Part shown: positions 25,486 through 34,484 of the stretch, piece after piece
How the letters are laid out: each line of letters opens with the position of its first letter
Position numbering within the stretch: the first letter of the stretch is position 1
Source of the DNA: Burkholderiales bacterium
GTDB lineage: Bacteria; Pseudomonadota; Gammaproteobacteria; Burkholderiales; Casimicrobiaceae
Reading direction: 5' to 3'
Assembly: GCA_017880805.1 (NCBI GenBank)
Contig: JADGRP010000247.1
Coordinates: 1 to 40,714 of the forward strand
Length of the DNA: 40,714 nucleotides
Translations under genes and position numbers: made by a program
The notes under the pieces: generated by a model
What the model was told of the DNA's origin: nothing
What the model saw: only the letters and a program-made list of their open reading frames with translations
Databases searched by the model: none

Positions 25486-26661
25486 TCAGGGCTTGGCGTC
25501 AGCGGTGTCTGGCTCACTGCCGCGAAGAGCGGTTAAGAGGAGCGCAAGCTGCTCGGCCCGATCGGTGAGCAAGCCGGCGGCTTGCACAACGCATTGCTCC
25601 AGCGCGATCGGCCCGAACGTCAAGGAAAAGCAACCGGCGAAATGGCGCGAAAGCTCCGGCAGCGCGGTACGATCGATGCCGCCGGAGATCAACGTCGTGC
25701 GAACGCCCATCGAAGCTCCGCGGCGCGCGACGACGAGCGGTGTCTTGCCCAGGAGCGTTTGCGCGTCCGTGCGGCCTTCGCCGGTGATCATCCAGTGGGC
25801 GCCTCGAAGTGCCGCATCGAGCCCGATCAGATCGGCGACGACTTCCGCGCCGGAGCGCATTTCGCCGCCGAGCAACTGAAGCGCAAAACCAAGACCGCCC
25901 GCGGCGCCCGCGCCGGGCCGATCGCGCGCGGTATTTCCGAGGGCTTTTTCCACGAGCGCTGCGAAGCGCGCAAGCCTCGCGTCGATCTCGCCGACGCGCT
26001 CGGCGCGCACGCCCTTCTGCGGGCCGAAGATCGCGGTGGCTCCGTGTGGACCGGCAAGCACGTTGTCGACATCGGACATAATGGTGATCGTCGCCTCTCG
26101 CAGACGCGGATCGAGTCCACCGGTATCCGCCACGGCAAGCTTCGCGAGGCCGGCGGGCGTCGCGTCCACGGAGCGTCCGCCTACATCGAGCAGTTGAACG
26201 CCCAGCGCGGCCAGCATTCCCGCGCCGCCATCGTTGGTGCTGGTGCCTCCAAGGCCGACCATGAACTCCCGCAGCCCGCCATTGAGTAGCTTGACTATCA
26301 GCTCGCCGATGCCGCGCGAGCTGCGCTGCTCGACGTCGATCGCGGTGCCTTCAGGATCGGTGAGACCGACGATTTGCGCGGCTTCGATGATCGCGATCTT
26401 GCCGCCGCCGACGATTCCATAGCTCGCCTCGACAGTCTCGCCCGAAGCCCCGCCGACGCGGGCGGTCAGGCGCTGCCCGCCGCGCGAAAGCACGGCGTCG
26501 AGCGTTCCCTCGCCGCCGTCGGCCATCGGACACAGACGCAAGTCCGCGCCAGGCCAAACGCGGCGCAAACCCTCGGCGATGGCCGAAGCGGCGGGCGGCG
26601 CCGCGATCGATCCCTTGAACGAATCGGGAGCGATGACGACGATGGGAGGGTCTGCGCGCAT
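25486..26661 (-). CDS. Glycerate kinase (GarK/GlxK type)
   Basis: This 391-residue kinase is of the GarK/GlxK family, which phosphorylates glycerate (usually at C2) with ATP. Family hallmarks: VIAPDSFKGSIAAPPAASAI at the start, CPMADGGEGTLDA, the GLGGTSTNDGGAGMLAALG loop, and DVDNVLAGPHGATAIFGPQKG in the middle, with WMITGEGRTDAQTLLGKTP near the end. It would feed glyoxylate-derived glycerate into central metabolism, matching the assimilatory branch from oxalate. It is transcribed toward the TRAP genes, so it is a separate unit. The other glycerate-pathway genes (gcl, hyi, glxR) are not in the window. Confidence 0.92.
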   Translation of the reverse strand: MRADPPIVVIAPDSFKGSIAAPPAASAIAEGLRRVWPGADLRLCPMADGGEGTLDAVLSRGGQRLTARVGGASGETVEASYGIVGGGKIAIIEAAQIVGLTDPEGTAIDVEQRSSRGIGELIVKLLNGGLREFMVGLGGTSTNDGGAGMLAALGVQLLDVGGRSVDATPAGLAKLAVADTGGLDPRLREATITIMSDVDNVLAGPHGATAIFGPQKGVRAERVGEIDARLARFAALVEKALGNTARDRPGAGAAGGLGFALQLLGGEMRSGAEVVADLIGLDAALRGAHWMITGEGRTDAQTLLGKTPLVVARRGASMGVRTTLISGGIDRTALPELSRHFAGCFSLTFGPIALEQCVVQAAGLLTDRAEQLALLLTALRGSEPDTADAKP

Positions 26662-26750
26662 GCGCGTCGGATACTATTGGTGTGCGGATAGGAACGGATG
26701 ACAGCGAAGGGCTGCGCCGTCATGGTATCAGTCCGGGAAGCGCGGAGAAA

Positions 26751-27527
26751 ATGATGCGTTTCGTTTGGCGAACCTCGGCCTTGGTGGTGACGGCGATCAC
26801 GCTGATCGGCGTCGCGGAGCGCGCATCTTGCGCCGCGGACTACGCTCGCGAAGCGCGCCTCGCGCAGGAGATCGTGCCAGCGATCGTCGTCGGCGACGCC
26901 GTTTATCTCATGACTGCGCGACAGCCGCGAGTTCTCGCGATCTACACCGAGGCGACGCCGCCGGCAATTGCCAAAGCCGCGGCCATCGTCGTCCACGGCG
27001 TGGGGGTGCATCCGGATTGGGGCTTGATCAACGGACTTCGAACCGGGCTCGCGGAAGCGGGCATTTCGACGCTTGCGGTACAGATGCCGGTGCTGGCTGC
27101 CGATGCGTCGCGCGAGCAGTATTCAACACTATTTCCCGAGTCCAACGAGCGCTTTGTCGCGGCCATTGCCTATCTCCGGGCGCGCGGCACGGAGCGGATC
27201 GCCATCGTCTCGCATAGCATGGGGGCATCGATGGCCGACGCGTATGTGTCCTCTTTGTCGGCAGCGAAGATGTCAGCCTGGGTTCCGATCGGAATGATGA
27301 ACGCGTTCGGTTCGCGGCCGGAGTTGCCGGTGCTCGATGTCACCGCCGAACGCGATTTTCCGCAGGTCCTTGAGTTTGCTTCAAAGCGCGCGGTGAGCCT
27401 CCCGCGCGATGGGTGCTCGAAGCATGTTGTCATCACCGGCACCGACCACTATATGGAGAACCGGCATAAGGAGTTGGTGGCCGCGATCGTCCCGTTCCTC
27501 GCGCGTGCATTCGCCGCCCAGTGCTGA
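26751..27527 (+). CDS. Exported alpha/beta-hydrolase-like protein (DUF3530-like)
   Basis: This 258-residue protein has a hydrophobic signal-like start (about residues 8-24, ending SCAAD) and an alpha/beta-hydrolase core. The strand-turn AAAIVVHGVGVHPDWGLING carries the oxyanion-hole HG. The probable nucleophile is the Ser of IVSHSMGAS, and TGTDHYMENR supplies a late His. The DUF3530 family is a good match in layout, but I cannot confirm it. Two adjacent ATGs (26751, 26754) could start it; upstream extension overlaps no feature. It runs into the sua5 gene tail-to-tail with 22 bases between. The substrate is unknown. Confidence 0.75.
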   Translation: MMRFVWRTSALVVTAITLIGVAERASCAADYAREARLAQEIVPAIVVGDAVYLMTARQPRVLAIYTEATPPAIAKAAAIVVHGVGVHPDWGLINGLRTGLAEAGISTLAVQMPVLAADASREQYSTLFPESNERFVAAIAYLRARGTERIAIVSHSMGASMADAYVSSLSAAKMSAWVPIGMMNAFGSRPELPVLDVTAERDFPQVLEFASKRAVSLPRDGCSKHVVITGTDHYMENRHKELVAAIVPFLARAFAAQC

Positions 27528-27549
27528 AGGCTCGGCGCGCACGGCACGC

Positions 27550-28530
27550 TCACTGCCGATGCGTCGCTTTGCGCAGCCGATCGCTCACCGCGACCCAATC
27601 GGAGCCCTCTGGTGGCGTCTCGATCCAGATTTCGTCGGCGCCGCGCGCGTCGAGCGTGCGCAAGTTGGCGTAGAGATCCCGCGCGTAGGCCGTGCTTTTT
27701 TCCGGCGCCTCGATCCAGGTGCCCGTGAATCCCGCCGGCTTCGCGACGGAGCGCGCAAGTACTGCGATGTCCGCGACGGGTTGCGTCAACGTGGAGAACG
27801 CGTGAATGAGCTCGTCCGGCGCAATTAGCCGCGCCGCCGTCCTTGGCGCGTAGTGCGACGCCAGCGTGCCGGATGCTCGAGGGGACCGTGCGTTTGCCAC
27901 CCGCGGCGCGGATCCGAGAACGCGCCGAAGCGCCTCGACCGCGATGGCTCCAGGGCGAAGGAGTACCGGATCGTCGGTGGTGAGGTCGACGATGGTGGAT
28001 TCGATGCCATGCCTGCTCGAGCCTCCGTCGAGTATCAGCGCGATTGCGTCTCCAAACTCGTCTGCGACATGTCGCGCATTCGTCGCGCTGATGCGGCCAA
28101 AACGGTTGGCCGAAGGCGCTGCAATGCCGTCACTGCCGAGATCCAGCAATCGCACCAGCAGCGCGTGTGCGATCGGGTGAGCAGGAACGCGCAAGCCTAC
28201 GCTGTCCTGGCCGCCGGTCACGACGTCGAGCACCGTTGAAGCGCGCGGCAGTATCAAGGTCAACGGTCCCGGCCAGAACGCCTGCGCAAGCGCTTCCGCG
28301 CTTGCGCTGACTTCTCGTGCCCAGCGCGGCAGCAAGTCTGCATCGGCCAGATGCACGATGACCGGATGTCCGGCGGGCCGACCCTTGACGGCGAACATCC
28401 GCCGTACCGCGTCGGCGTTGCGTGCGTCCGCGCCCAGTCCGTACACGGTTTCGGTGGGAAACGCGACCAGCGCCCCTGCGTGCAACAATTGCGCCGCGCG
28501 CTCGATTTCTTCGGAGGCGACAGTGTTCAC
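27550..28530 (-). CDS. L-threonylcarbamoyladenylate synthase (Sua5/YwlC type)
   Basis: This 326-residue protein has a TsaC/YrdC domain (about 1-200) plus the Sua5 C-terminal domain. It makes threonylcarbamoyl-AMP, the precursor for the t6A37 modification of ANN-decoding tRNAs. Visible motifs are PTETVYGLGADARN, the KGRPAGHPVIVHL loop, VGLRVPAHP, and SANRFGRISATNARHV, followed by GTLASHYAPRT, which begins the Sua5 part. The start is GTG at 28530. It is divergent from metK, sharing an intergenic region of 161 bases. Confidence 0.92.
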   Translation of the reverse strand: MNTVASEEIERAAQLLHAGALVAFPTETVYGLGADARNADAVRRMFAVKGRPAGHPVIVHLADADLLPRWAREVSASAEALAQAFWPGPLTLILPRASTVLDVVTGGQDSVGLRVPAHPIAHALLVRLLDLGSDGIAAPSANRFGRISATNARHVADEFGDAIALILDGGSSRHGIESTIVDLTTDDPVLLRPGAIAVEALRRVLGSAPRVANARSPRASGTLASHYAPRTAARLIAPDELIHAFSTLTQPVADIAVLARSVAKPAGFTGTWIEAPEKSTAYARDLYANLRTLDARGADEIWIETPPEGSDWVAVSDRLRKATHRQ

Positions 28531-28591
28531 AAGGGCGCGCCTGCGGTTTTCGACCGGCCGGCAGGCCCCCCAACGCCGGGCACGCCGAATT

Positions 28592-28600
28592 TGGTAGAAT
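28592..28600 (+). promoter_or_regulatory. Extended -10 promoter element for metK
   Basis: TGGTAGAAT contains TAGAAT (28595-28600) with an upstream TGn, the extended -10 pattern that can act without a good -35. It lies about 92 bases before the metK ATG in a sua5-metK divergent gap. No clear -35 is seen. Confidence 0.4.
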
Positions 28601-28691
28601 TCAACTCTTTGCGCCGCGACGGCCGTGGAGCGCGCGCGCTATTTCCACGCATTTTCCAGGTATCTTCCAATAATCTACGCGGGGAGCGGCA

Positions 28692-29888
28692 ATGGGTGAG
28701 TTTCTGTTCACGTCGGAATCAGTTTCGGAGGGTCATCCGGACAAGGTTGCCGACCAGATTTCCGACGCCGTTCTCGACGCAATTCTAACGCTGGATTCGC
28801 ACGGCCGGGTAGCCGCAGAGACGCTGGTGTCGACCGGACTGGTGGTCATGACCGGCGAAATCACGACCGATCACAAGCACGATTATGCGCGTATCGCGCG
28901 GGACACGATTCATCGCATCGGATACACCGACCCCGAGCTGCGCTTCGACGCCGAGGGCTGCGCGGTCATGGTCTGCTATGGAAGGCAGTCGCCCGATATC
29001 GCACGCGGCGTCGACCGGACGTCCGAGGAGTACATGAACCAGGGCGCCGGCGACCAGGGCCTGATGTTCGGATATGCGTGCGACGAGACTCCGTCGCTGA
29101 TGCCGCTCCCGATTTATTACGCGCATCGCCTGGTGCAGCGCCAGAGCGAAGTCCGCCGCGACGGCCGGCTGCCGTGGCTGCGGCCGGACGCAAAATCGCA
29201 GATCACGGTGCGCTACGTCGACGGCCGGCCGAAGAAGATCGATACGGTGGTGCTGTCCACCCAGCATCATCCGAGCATGAATCACAAGCAGAAAGAGTTG
29301 ATGGAAGCGGTGGTGGAGGAGATCATCAAGCCGGTGCTGCCGAGCGAAATGCTGATCGACACCAAATATCTGGTCAATCCCACCGGGCGCTTCGAAATAG
29401 GCGGCCCACATGGCGACGCGGGCCTGACCGGTCGGAAGATCATCGTCGACACTTATGGTGGCGCCGCGCCGCATGGCGGCGGTGCATTTTCAGGCAAGGA
29501 TCCGTCCAAGGTCGATCGCTCGGCCGCGTACGCCGCGCGCTACGTTGCCAAGAACATCGTCGCCGCGGGCATCGCGCGCCAGTGCCAGGTGCAGGTTTCA
29601 TACGCGATCGGCGTCGCTCAGCCGATCAATATCACCGTTTACACCGAAGGCACGGGCAAGATCTCCGACGCGAAAATCGCCGAGCTGGTCACCTCGCACT
29701 TCGACCTGCGACCCAAAGGCATCATCCAGATGCTCGATTTGCTGCGGCCGATCTATCTCAAGACCGCAGCCTATGGGCATTTCGGGCGCGACGAGCCCGA
29801 GTTCACCTGGGAAAATATCGACCGCGCCGACGCGCTGCGCGCGGCGGCGGGATTGAAGGGCGAAATCAGACAGTCGGTGCCGGCCTAG
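28692..29888 (+). CDS. metK: S-adenosylmethionine synthetase MetK
   Basis: This 398-residue enzyme makes S-adenosylmethionine from methionine and ATP. All signature segments are present: [18 protein letters not shown] near the start, [15 protein letters not shown] in the middle (methionine-binding hexapeptide region), [20 protein letters not shown], and the Gly-rich [19 protein letters not shown] loop. The length is as expected. The ATG at 28692 follows GGGGAGCGG. No SAM riboswitch is evident in the short leader; transcription probably starts at the extended -10 near 28595. Confidence 0.96.
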   Translation: MGEFLFTSESVSEGHPDKVADQISDAVLDAILTLDSHGRVAAETLVSTGLVVMTGEITTDHKHDYARIARDTIHRIGYTDPELRFDAEGCAVMVCYGRQSPDIARGVDRTSEEYMNQGAGDQGLMFGYACDETPSLMPLPIYYAHRLVQRQSEVRRDGRLPWLRPDAKSQITVRYVDGRPKKIDTVVLSTQHHPSMNHKQKELMEAVVEEIIKPVLPSEMLIDTKYLVNPTGRFEIGGPHGDAGLTGRKIIVDTYGGAAPHGGGAFSGKDPSKVDRSAAYAARYVAKNIVAAGIARQCQVQVSYAIGVAQPINITVYTEGTGKISDAKIAELVTSHFDLRPKGIIQMLDLLRPIYLKTAAYGHFGRDEPEFTWENIDRADALRAAAGLKGEIRQSVPA

Positions 29889-29895
29889 TTTTCTC

Positions 29896-30813
29896 TCAAA
29901 GCAGCGTTCCCGCTGCGCGAGGCTTTTCCGGCAATGGAATGAACTCCGTTTCATCCGGTACGGGCGGAAAGCTCCGCTCGCGCCAGCGCGTGCTTGCGGA
30001 GTCGATCAGTTCCTTCGAGCTGGCGACGAAGTTCCACCAGATCAGGCGCTCGCCATCCAGCTTGCTGCCGCCGAGAAGCACGAGGGCGGCGCGCGAGCGC
30101 GCTTCGATTCTCACGGTAGTCCACGATCGCAACACCGCCATGTGATGCGTAATAAGCGCTTCGCCGCCAACGAGAAGCTCCCCGTCGATGGCGTAGACGC
30201 CGCGCTCTTCATGTTCGGGATGCAGATCAAAAGCTGAGCCGGCCTCCATATCCACGGCGACATAGAACATCGGAGAAAATGTCGACGCAGGAGAGCGCTG
30301 GCCGAACGCCGTGCCCGCGATCAGGCGCATGGTCACGCCTGGCAGGGCGATCGTCGGCAGTGAGGCGCTTGCGTAGTGGGCAAACGATGGTTCGTCCTGC
30401 TCGTGCGCCTTGGGTAGCGCGACCCACGTCTGCAATCCATGCAGGCGATGCCCGGTCGTGCGGTCTTCCGGCGCCGTACGCTCCGAATGCACGATGCCGA
30501 CGCCGGCGGTCATCCAGTTGACGTCGCCCGGCTCGATCCGCTGAACGCTGCCCAGGCTGTCGCGATGCATCATCGCGCCTTCCAGAAGATAGGTCACGGT
30601 GGCGAGACCGATGTGCGGGTGCGGACGCACGTCGACCCCTTCGCCCGGTGGGAAGGTCGCCGGACCGAAGTGGTCGAAAAAGATAAAGGGCCCGACCATC
30701 TGCGCGTCGATCGCAGGCAGCAGGCGCTGCACCTCGAAGCCACCGAGGTCCTTGGTGTGCGGCTTGAGGAGCGCGGCAATGGGCGAGGGCGCGCCGGAGT
30801 CTGTTCTTGCCAT
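29896..30813 (-). CDS. Pirin family protein
   Basis: This 305-residue bicupin is of the pirin family. The N-terminal cupin carries FIFFDHFGPATFPPGEGVDV, then RPHPHIGLATVTYLLEGAMM, whose histidines bind iron, and MTAGVGIVHSE, which supplies the third His and the Glu. Bacterial pirins have quercetinase or regulatory roles; the role here is unknown. The ATG at 30813 (MARTDSGAPS) was chosen over a TTG two codons upstream. It converges with metK with only 7 bases between stops and is followed upstream by a REP-like hairpin. Confidence 0.9.
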   Translation of the reverse strand: MARTDSGAPSPIAALLKPHTKDLGGFEVQRLLPAIDAQMVGPFIFFDHFGPATFPPGEGVDVRPHPHIGLATVTYLLEGAMMHRDSLGSVQRIEPGDVNWMTAGVGIVHSERTAPEDRTTGHRLHGLQTWVALPKAHEQDEPSFAHYASASLPTIALPGVTMRLIAGTAFGQRSPASTFSPMFYVAVDMEAGSAFDLHPEHEERGVYAIDGELLVGGEALITHHMAVLRSWTTVRIEARSRAALVLLGGSKLDGERLIWWNFVASSKELIDSASTRWRERSFPPVPDETEFIPLPEKPRAAGTLL

Positions 30814-30890
30814 GAGCAATATTATCGCGCGGGCGGCACGCCGTATCTAGCGAGGTTTACGAATGTGCGTGACGCCGGAAGCTCCCATAT

Positions 30891-30918
30891 CGTCATTTCC
30901 GCGGAAGCGGGAATGACG
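30891..30918. repeat. REP-like hairpin between the pirin and mnmC genes
   Basis: CGTCATTTCCGC (30891-30902) pairs with GCGGGAATGACG (30907-30918) with one G-T pair and a 4-base loop. It is preceded by ATAT, as at 3951 and 8505. The two arms are more symmetric than in the other copies. Confidence 0.75.
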
Positions 30919-30959
30919 ATTATTGGGGCTCCACGCGTCACTCTCGTCCGCAATCCTGA

Positions 30960-32909
30960 CTACAGCGTTCCCCTGCGCGCACGCTTGACCGCGAACCGGG
31001 CCGGATCGATCGCGTCGGCCAGTGTCGCTTCGATCGGCAAAGGCTCTCCTTCGAGCTGGCTCGCAATGCACTCGGCGGCAAGCGCCGTCCAGGCCAGGCC
31101 GCGCGACGCGAATGCGATTGCGCAGTAGAGTCCCGGCAGGCGCGGCATGTCGCTTGCGTGGGCGCCGCTCAGTGATTCCGCGATCTGGCGAGCGCGAGCC
31201 ATGTCGACTATCGGCCCCACCAAGGGCATGCGATCCCGTGCGACGCAGCGCATGCCCACCTCGCCTCGCAACGACATCATGTCCACGTGCACGCTGATCC
31301 CGGGCAGAAGCCGCTCCGCGCGATGCAAGTTGGCGGCGTGACCAGCGTCGTCCGGTTGCATCGCGTCGTCGAGATCGTAGCTTGCACCTATGACGATGTT
31401 ACCGTCGATCTCGGGCAACACGTAACCTCGTCCGCAGAGCACCGTGCGCGGGGCGGCAGGCGATGCCGGGAAAAGCGTTAGCTGGCCCCTGACACGCTGC
31501 AGCGGCGCCGGTGCGAAATCGACCAGCCTCGCGGCATCGCAGGCATTCGCTAGCACCACCACCGGGGCACTCGCGATCTCGACCCCGGAGGCGTCGATCG
31601 CACACCAGCGCTCACCCAGACGTCGCAACGACGCGACTTCCCGATGAAGCATGATGCGCGGAGCCGGTGTCTCTCCAAGCGCCGCCGCGGCAAGTTGCGC
31701 GCGCACCACCGCTGCCGGTCGCGCCCAATCGCCCATCGGAATCCACCAGCCTCCCGCTCTGACCGGGCTGCCGGCGCGCGAGCTCGCGGCATCGCGGGAG
31801 AGGAGCTGCGCATACTCGGCCGGATAGGCGAATGCTGCGAGATCAGCGGCCATCCGCACTTCGTGGCTTGAATCGTCCGCGATCTGCAGCACACCGCATG
31901 GCGGTCGCGTCAACGTCGCCCCGTAGACGTTTATCGATTGCCGGCGCGAATGTTCGTACAGGAAGCCGGCACGGGTGAAACGCGACAGAATGCAATCATC
32001 GCGCGACAGATGTGGCTGTAACACCCCCGAGGACAGCCCCGACGCACCGCCGGCTACGGCACCATTGCGATCCAGGACGTCAACCTGCCAACCCCGCGAC
32101 GCGAGACGCTCGGCGATTGCCGCTCCCGCAAGTCCCGCGCCGACGATCAGCGCATTGCGTTCCGGCCGCTCGATGCGTAACGGAGGCGGATGTCTTATCG
32201 GCCAGCGGGGTGCGAAGTGCCCCGTCAGCATCTCGCGCTTGCGTCCGAAGCCGACCGATTTCTCGACCGCGAAGCCGGCCGCGGCGAGCGCGTCGCGCAC
32301 CGAGCGCGCGGTGGTATACGTGGCAAGCGTCGCGCCCGGCCGGGCAAGCCGCGCTAGAGCCGCCATGACCGCGGGCGACCACATTTCCGGATTGCGGTCG
32401 GGCGCAAAGCCGTCGAGATAGAATGCATCCGCGCCGAGACGCAAGTCGCGCAGCGCTTCGACTGCGTCCGCGAATACGAGCGTCAGCGTGATCCGTCCGC
32501 CGTCGAAATGCAGCCGGTGCACGCCGGCGATCGCAGGCGGCCACGCTGCGCAAATCTCGGCCGATGGATTGTTGAATTCAGGGTAGCGGGAATGCAGCGC
32601 GGCGAGATCCTCGCGGACAAAGGGGTGGCGCTCGACGGACAGGAAATGCAGGCGCTTGCATCGTGCCGGATCCGCCCGCCACGCGGCGCAGGTCGCCATG
32701 AAATTGAGCCCCAGGCCGAAGCCCGTTTCGACGATGGTGAATACGCGCCTGCCGGCCCATCGCGCGGGCAGATCGTTGCCGTGAAGAAAAACGTGTCGCG
32801 CCTGATCCGGACCCGACTCGGCGCTGTGATAGACGTCCCCGAACTTTTCCGAGAACGGCGTGCCTGAAGGATCGAAGGCGAGCGTGGCGGGGCGGATGAC
32901 AATGGGCAC
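30960..32909 (-). CDS. mnmC: Bifunctional tRNA mnm5s2U34 biosynthesis enzyme MnmC
   Basis: This protein of about 649 residues joins a C-terminal FAD-dependent oxidoreductase that converts cmnm5s2U34 to nm5s2U34 with an N-terminal SAM methyltransferase that finishes mnm5s2U34 in tRNA wobble positions. The methyltransferase part has VETGFGLGLNFMATC and AFYLDGFAPDRNPEMW. The oxidoreductase part opens with ALIVGAGLAGAAIAERLASR (GAGLAG near 257-262) and contains ASGLSSGVLQPHLSRDD. The start is uncertain: GTG at 32909 gives MPIVIRPATLAF, a usual MnmC opening, while a TTG at 32945 would add 12 residues. Neither has a strong ribosome site. It is divergent from the HExxH gene. Confidence 0.92.
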   Translation of the reverse strand: MPIVIRPATLAFDPSGTPFSEKFGDVYHSAESGPDQARHVFLHGNDLPARWAGRRVFTIVETGFGLGLNFMATCAAWRADPARCKRLHFLSVERHPFVREDLAALHSRYPEFNNPSAEICAAWPPAIAGVHRLHFDGGRITLTLVFADAVEALRDLRLGADAFYLDGFAPDRNPEMWSPAVMAALARLARPGATLATYTTARSVRDALAAAGFAVEKSVGFGRKREMLTGHFAPRWPIRHPPPLRIERPERNALIVGAGLAGAAIAERLASRGWQVDVLDRNGAVAGGASGLSSGVLQPHLSRDDCILSRFTRAGFLYEHSRRQSINVYGATLTRPPCGVLQIADDSSHEVRMAADLAAFAYPAEYAQLLSRDAASSRAGSPVRAGGWWIPMGDWARPAAVVRAQLAAAALGETPAPRIMLHREVASLRRLGERWCAIDASGVEIASAPVVVLANACDAARLVDFAPAPLQRVRGQLTLFPASPAAPRTVLCGRGYVLPEIDGNIVIGASYDLDDAMQPDDAGHAANLHRAERLLPGISVHVDMMSLRGEVGMRCVARDRMPLVGPIVDMARARQIAESLSGAHASDMPRLPGLYCAIAFASRGLAWTALAAECIASQLEGEPLPIEATLADAIDPARFAVKRARRGTL

Positions 32910-33018
32910 CGGGCCAATATGCGTGCCGCCGGCGACGTGAGTCAAGCGCGAAGGCGCTGGGGCGTGTTGCCAGCGTTGCGAAGTCGGATAGACTTCACGC
33001 AGAACGCAATCGATTACC

Positions 33019-33552
33019 GTGCCTTTCGCCTACTACGACAAGCTTTCGCGCGCCCGCCAGCGCATCTACCGCAAGAGCGACGCAATCGAAACGCTGGGCA
33101 TCCCGCCGGGGCTTGCGCTCGGCGGCGCCATCGCGGCGATCGCCTACGCCTTGCGCCGCGAGCACCGCACCAGCGCGCAGAGTGCATGCCAGAGCCTTGT
33201 CGACGCGCTGGTCGAGGGCTACCGCGTGCCCGCGGTCCGGGTGAAGGTGCTCTTGCGGCGGCCCGCCGACGACTATGGCGAGCTGCATGGACTCTACGAG
33301 CCCGAAGAGGACGGTGCGCGGGCGTGTATCACGCTGTGGATGCGCACCGCGCAGAAGAAGCAGGTGGTCGCGTTCAAGACTTTTCTGCGCACGTTGATTC
33401 ACGAGGTCTGTCATCACCTCGATTACGAGTTGTTCGCGCTGGAGGAAACCTTTCACACCGAGGGCTTCTACAAACGCGAGTCGACCCTCGTAAGTGCGCT
33501 ACTGGGCCAATTCGCGGCACATCCCGATTTTCTGCCACCCGGAAGCGACTGA
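33019..33552 (+). CDS. Uncharacterised HExxH putative metalloprotein
   Basis: This 177-residue protein carries HEVCHHLDYE (H128, E129, H132, D135), a zinc-protease-like HExxH motif, followed by FHTEGFYKRES with H146, E148 and E153 as possible third ligands. The first 60 residues hold a moderately hydrophobic patch (GLALGGAIAAIAYAL) but no clear signal peptide. The start is a GTG at 33019. It is followed after 3 bases by the TonB-like gene, so the pair is probably co-expressed. I do not recognise a named family, and peptidase activity is an inference from the motif alone. Confidence 0.75.
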   Translation: MPFAYYDKLSRARQRIYRKSDAIETLGIPPGLALGGAIAAIAYALRREHRTSAQSACQSLVDALVEGYRVPAVRVKVLLRRPADDYGELHGLYEPEEDGARACITLWMRTAQKKQVVAFKTFLRTLIHEVCHHLDYELFALEETFHTEGFYKRESTLVSALLGQFAAHPDFLPPGSD

Positions 33553-33555
33553 CCG

Positions 33556-34413
33556 ATGAACGACTGGCTCGATGAACTTCGGGCTCGGCAGGACGTCGTC
33601 GCCGTCCCGCGCGTCTGGCTGACGATCGCGCTGTCGATACTCATCCACATTGCGATCCTTTTTCTATGGATACCGCGAACGCGCCTCTTCGGCCCCGGAG
33701 ATCAGGAACAGGACCAGACAAGTGATCAGTTGCAAGTGCGACTCGCCGCTGAGCCGACGCCACCACAGCCAGAGTCCCCCGTGACGATACAGGCGCCGCC
33801 GCGGCCGGCAGCCAGGCCGCCAAGGACGATACCGCGCACGCAGCCGCCACCGGTGGTCACGCTAATCACTCCGGAGACGCCTGCCGTTCTTCCGCCTCCG
33901 CCAGCGGTTCCGGCAGTTGTCGCGCCGCCGCGAAGCTATCCGCCGATAGAGGGTGATCTGGCTGCGTATGTCCAGGCGCGGCGCCGCGAGCGTGGTGAGC
34001 AGGAATCCGTAGTGGAGGATGAAGCTGCTAAATTCAATCGTGCCATCGCGGCCAATCTCCCGGCACCGGCGCGTGGCTCCGCCACGCAGGACGCGAAAAA
34101 AGGAGGCGGCATTTTCGAGATCAAGCGCATGACCTACGATGATGCCGCGTTCGAGTTCTTCGGATGGAACACGGCCATGGGACGCAAGACGCCGCAGCTC
34201 ATCGAAGTGCGCAAGGGTAACAACAGCGACATGCGCATTGCCGTGGTGCGCAAGATGATCGCCATTATTCGGAACTTCGAAAAAGAAGACTTCAACTGGG
34301 AATCGCCGCGACTCGCCCACAACATCGTGCTGTCCGCCCGTCTCTCGGACAACGCGGCGTTGGAGGCTTTCCTGATGCGCGAATTCTTCGATGATTCGGG
34401 CGCGCCCCATTGA
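33556..34413 (+). CDS. TonB-like membrane-anchored protein of unknown function
   Basis: This 285-residue protein has a cytoplasmic N-terminus, one membrane helix (VWLTIALSILIHIAILFLWI, about 20-39), a Pro-rich periplasmic linker (about 65-135, with repeated PP and PPPP), and a mixed C-terminal domain (about 170-280) containing FEFFGWNTAMGRKTPQLIEV. The anchor plus Pro-rich linker resembles TonB and TolA, but the C-terminal domain is not a recognisable TonB fold, and no exbBD genes are near. It follows the HExxH gene after 3 bases. It ends about 70 bases before a convergent dockerin-like fragment. Confidence 0.72.
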   Translation: MNDWLDELRARQDVVAVPRVWLTIALSILIHIAILFLWIPRTRLFGPGDQEQDQTSDQLQVRLAAEPTPPQPESPVTIQAPPRPAARPPRTIPRTQPPPVVTLITPETPAVLPPPPAVPAVVAPPRSYPPIEGDLAAYVQARRRERGEQESVVEDEAAKFNRAIAANLPAPARGSATQDAKKGGGIFEIKRMTYDDAAFEFFGWNTAMGRKTPQLIEVRKGNNSDMRIAVVRKMIAIIRNFEKEDFNWESPRLAHNIVLSARLSDNAALEAFLMREFFDDSGAPH

Positions 34414-34484
34414 CGCGGCGTGAACTCGCCGCGGTGGATCGATCCGTGCTGCTTCCAGGACACTGGCCCAGCCGGTGAATTGCG

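Noticed and set aside
28531..28691. SAM-responsive riboswitch in front of metK
   Set aside because: The leader from the likely start is under 90 bases and shows no recognisable SAM-I, SAM-II or SAM/SAH core.
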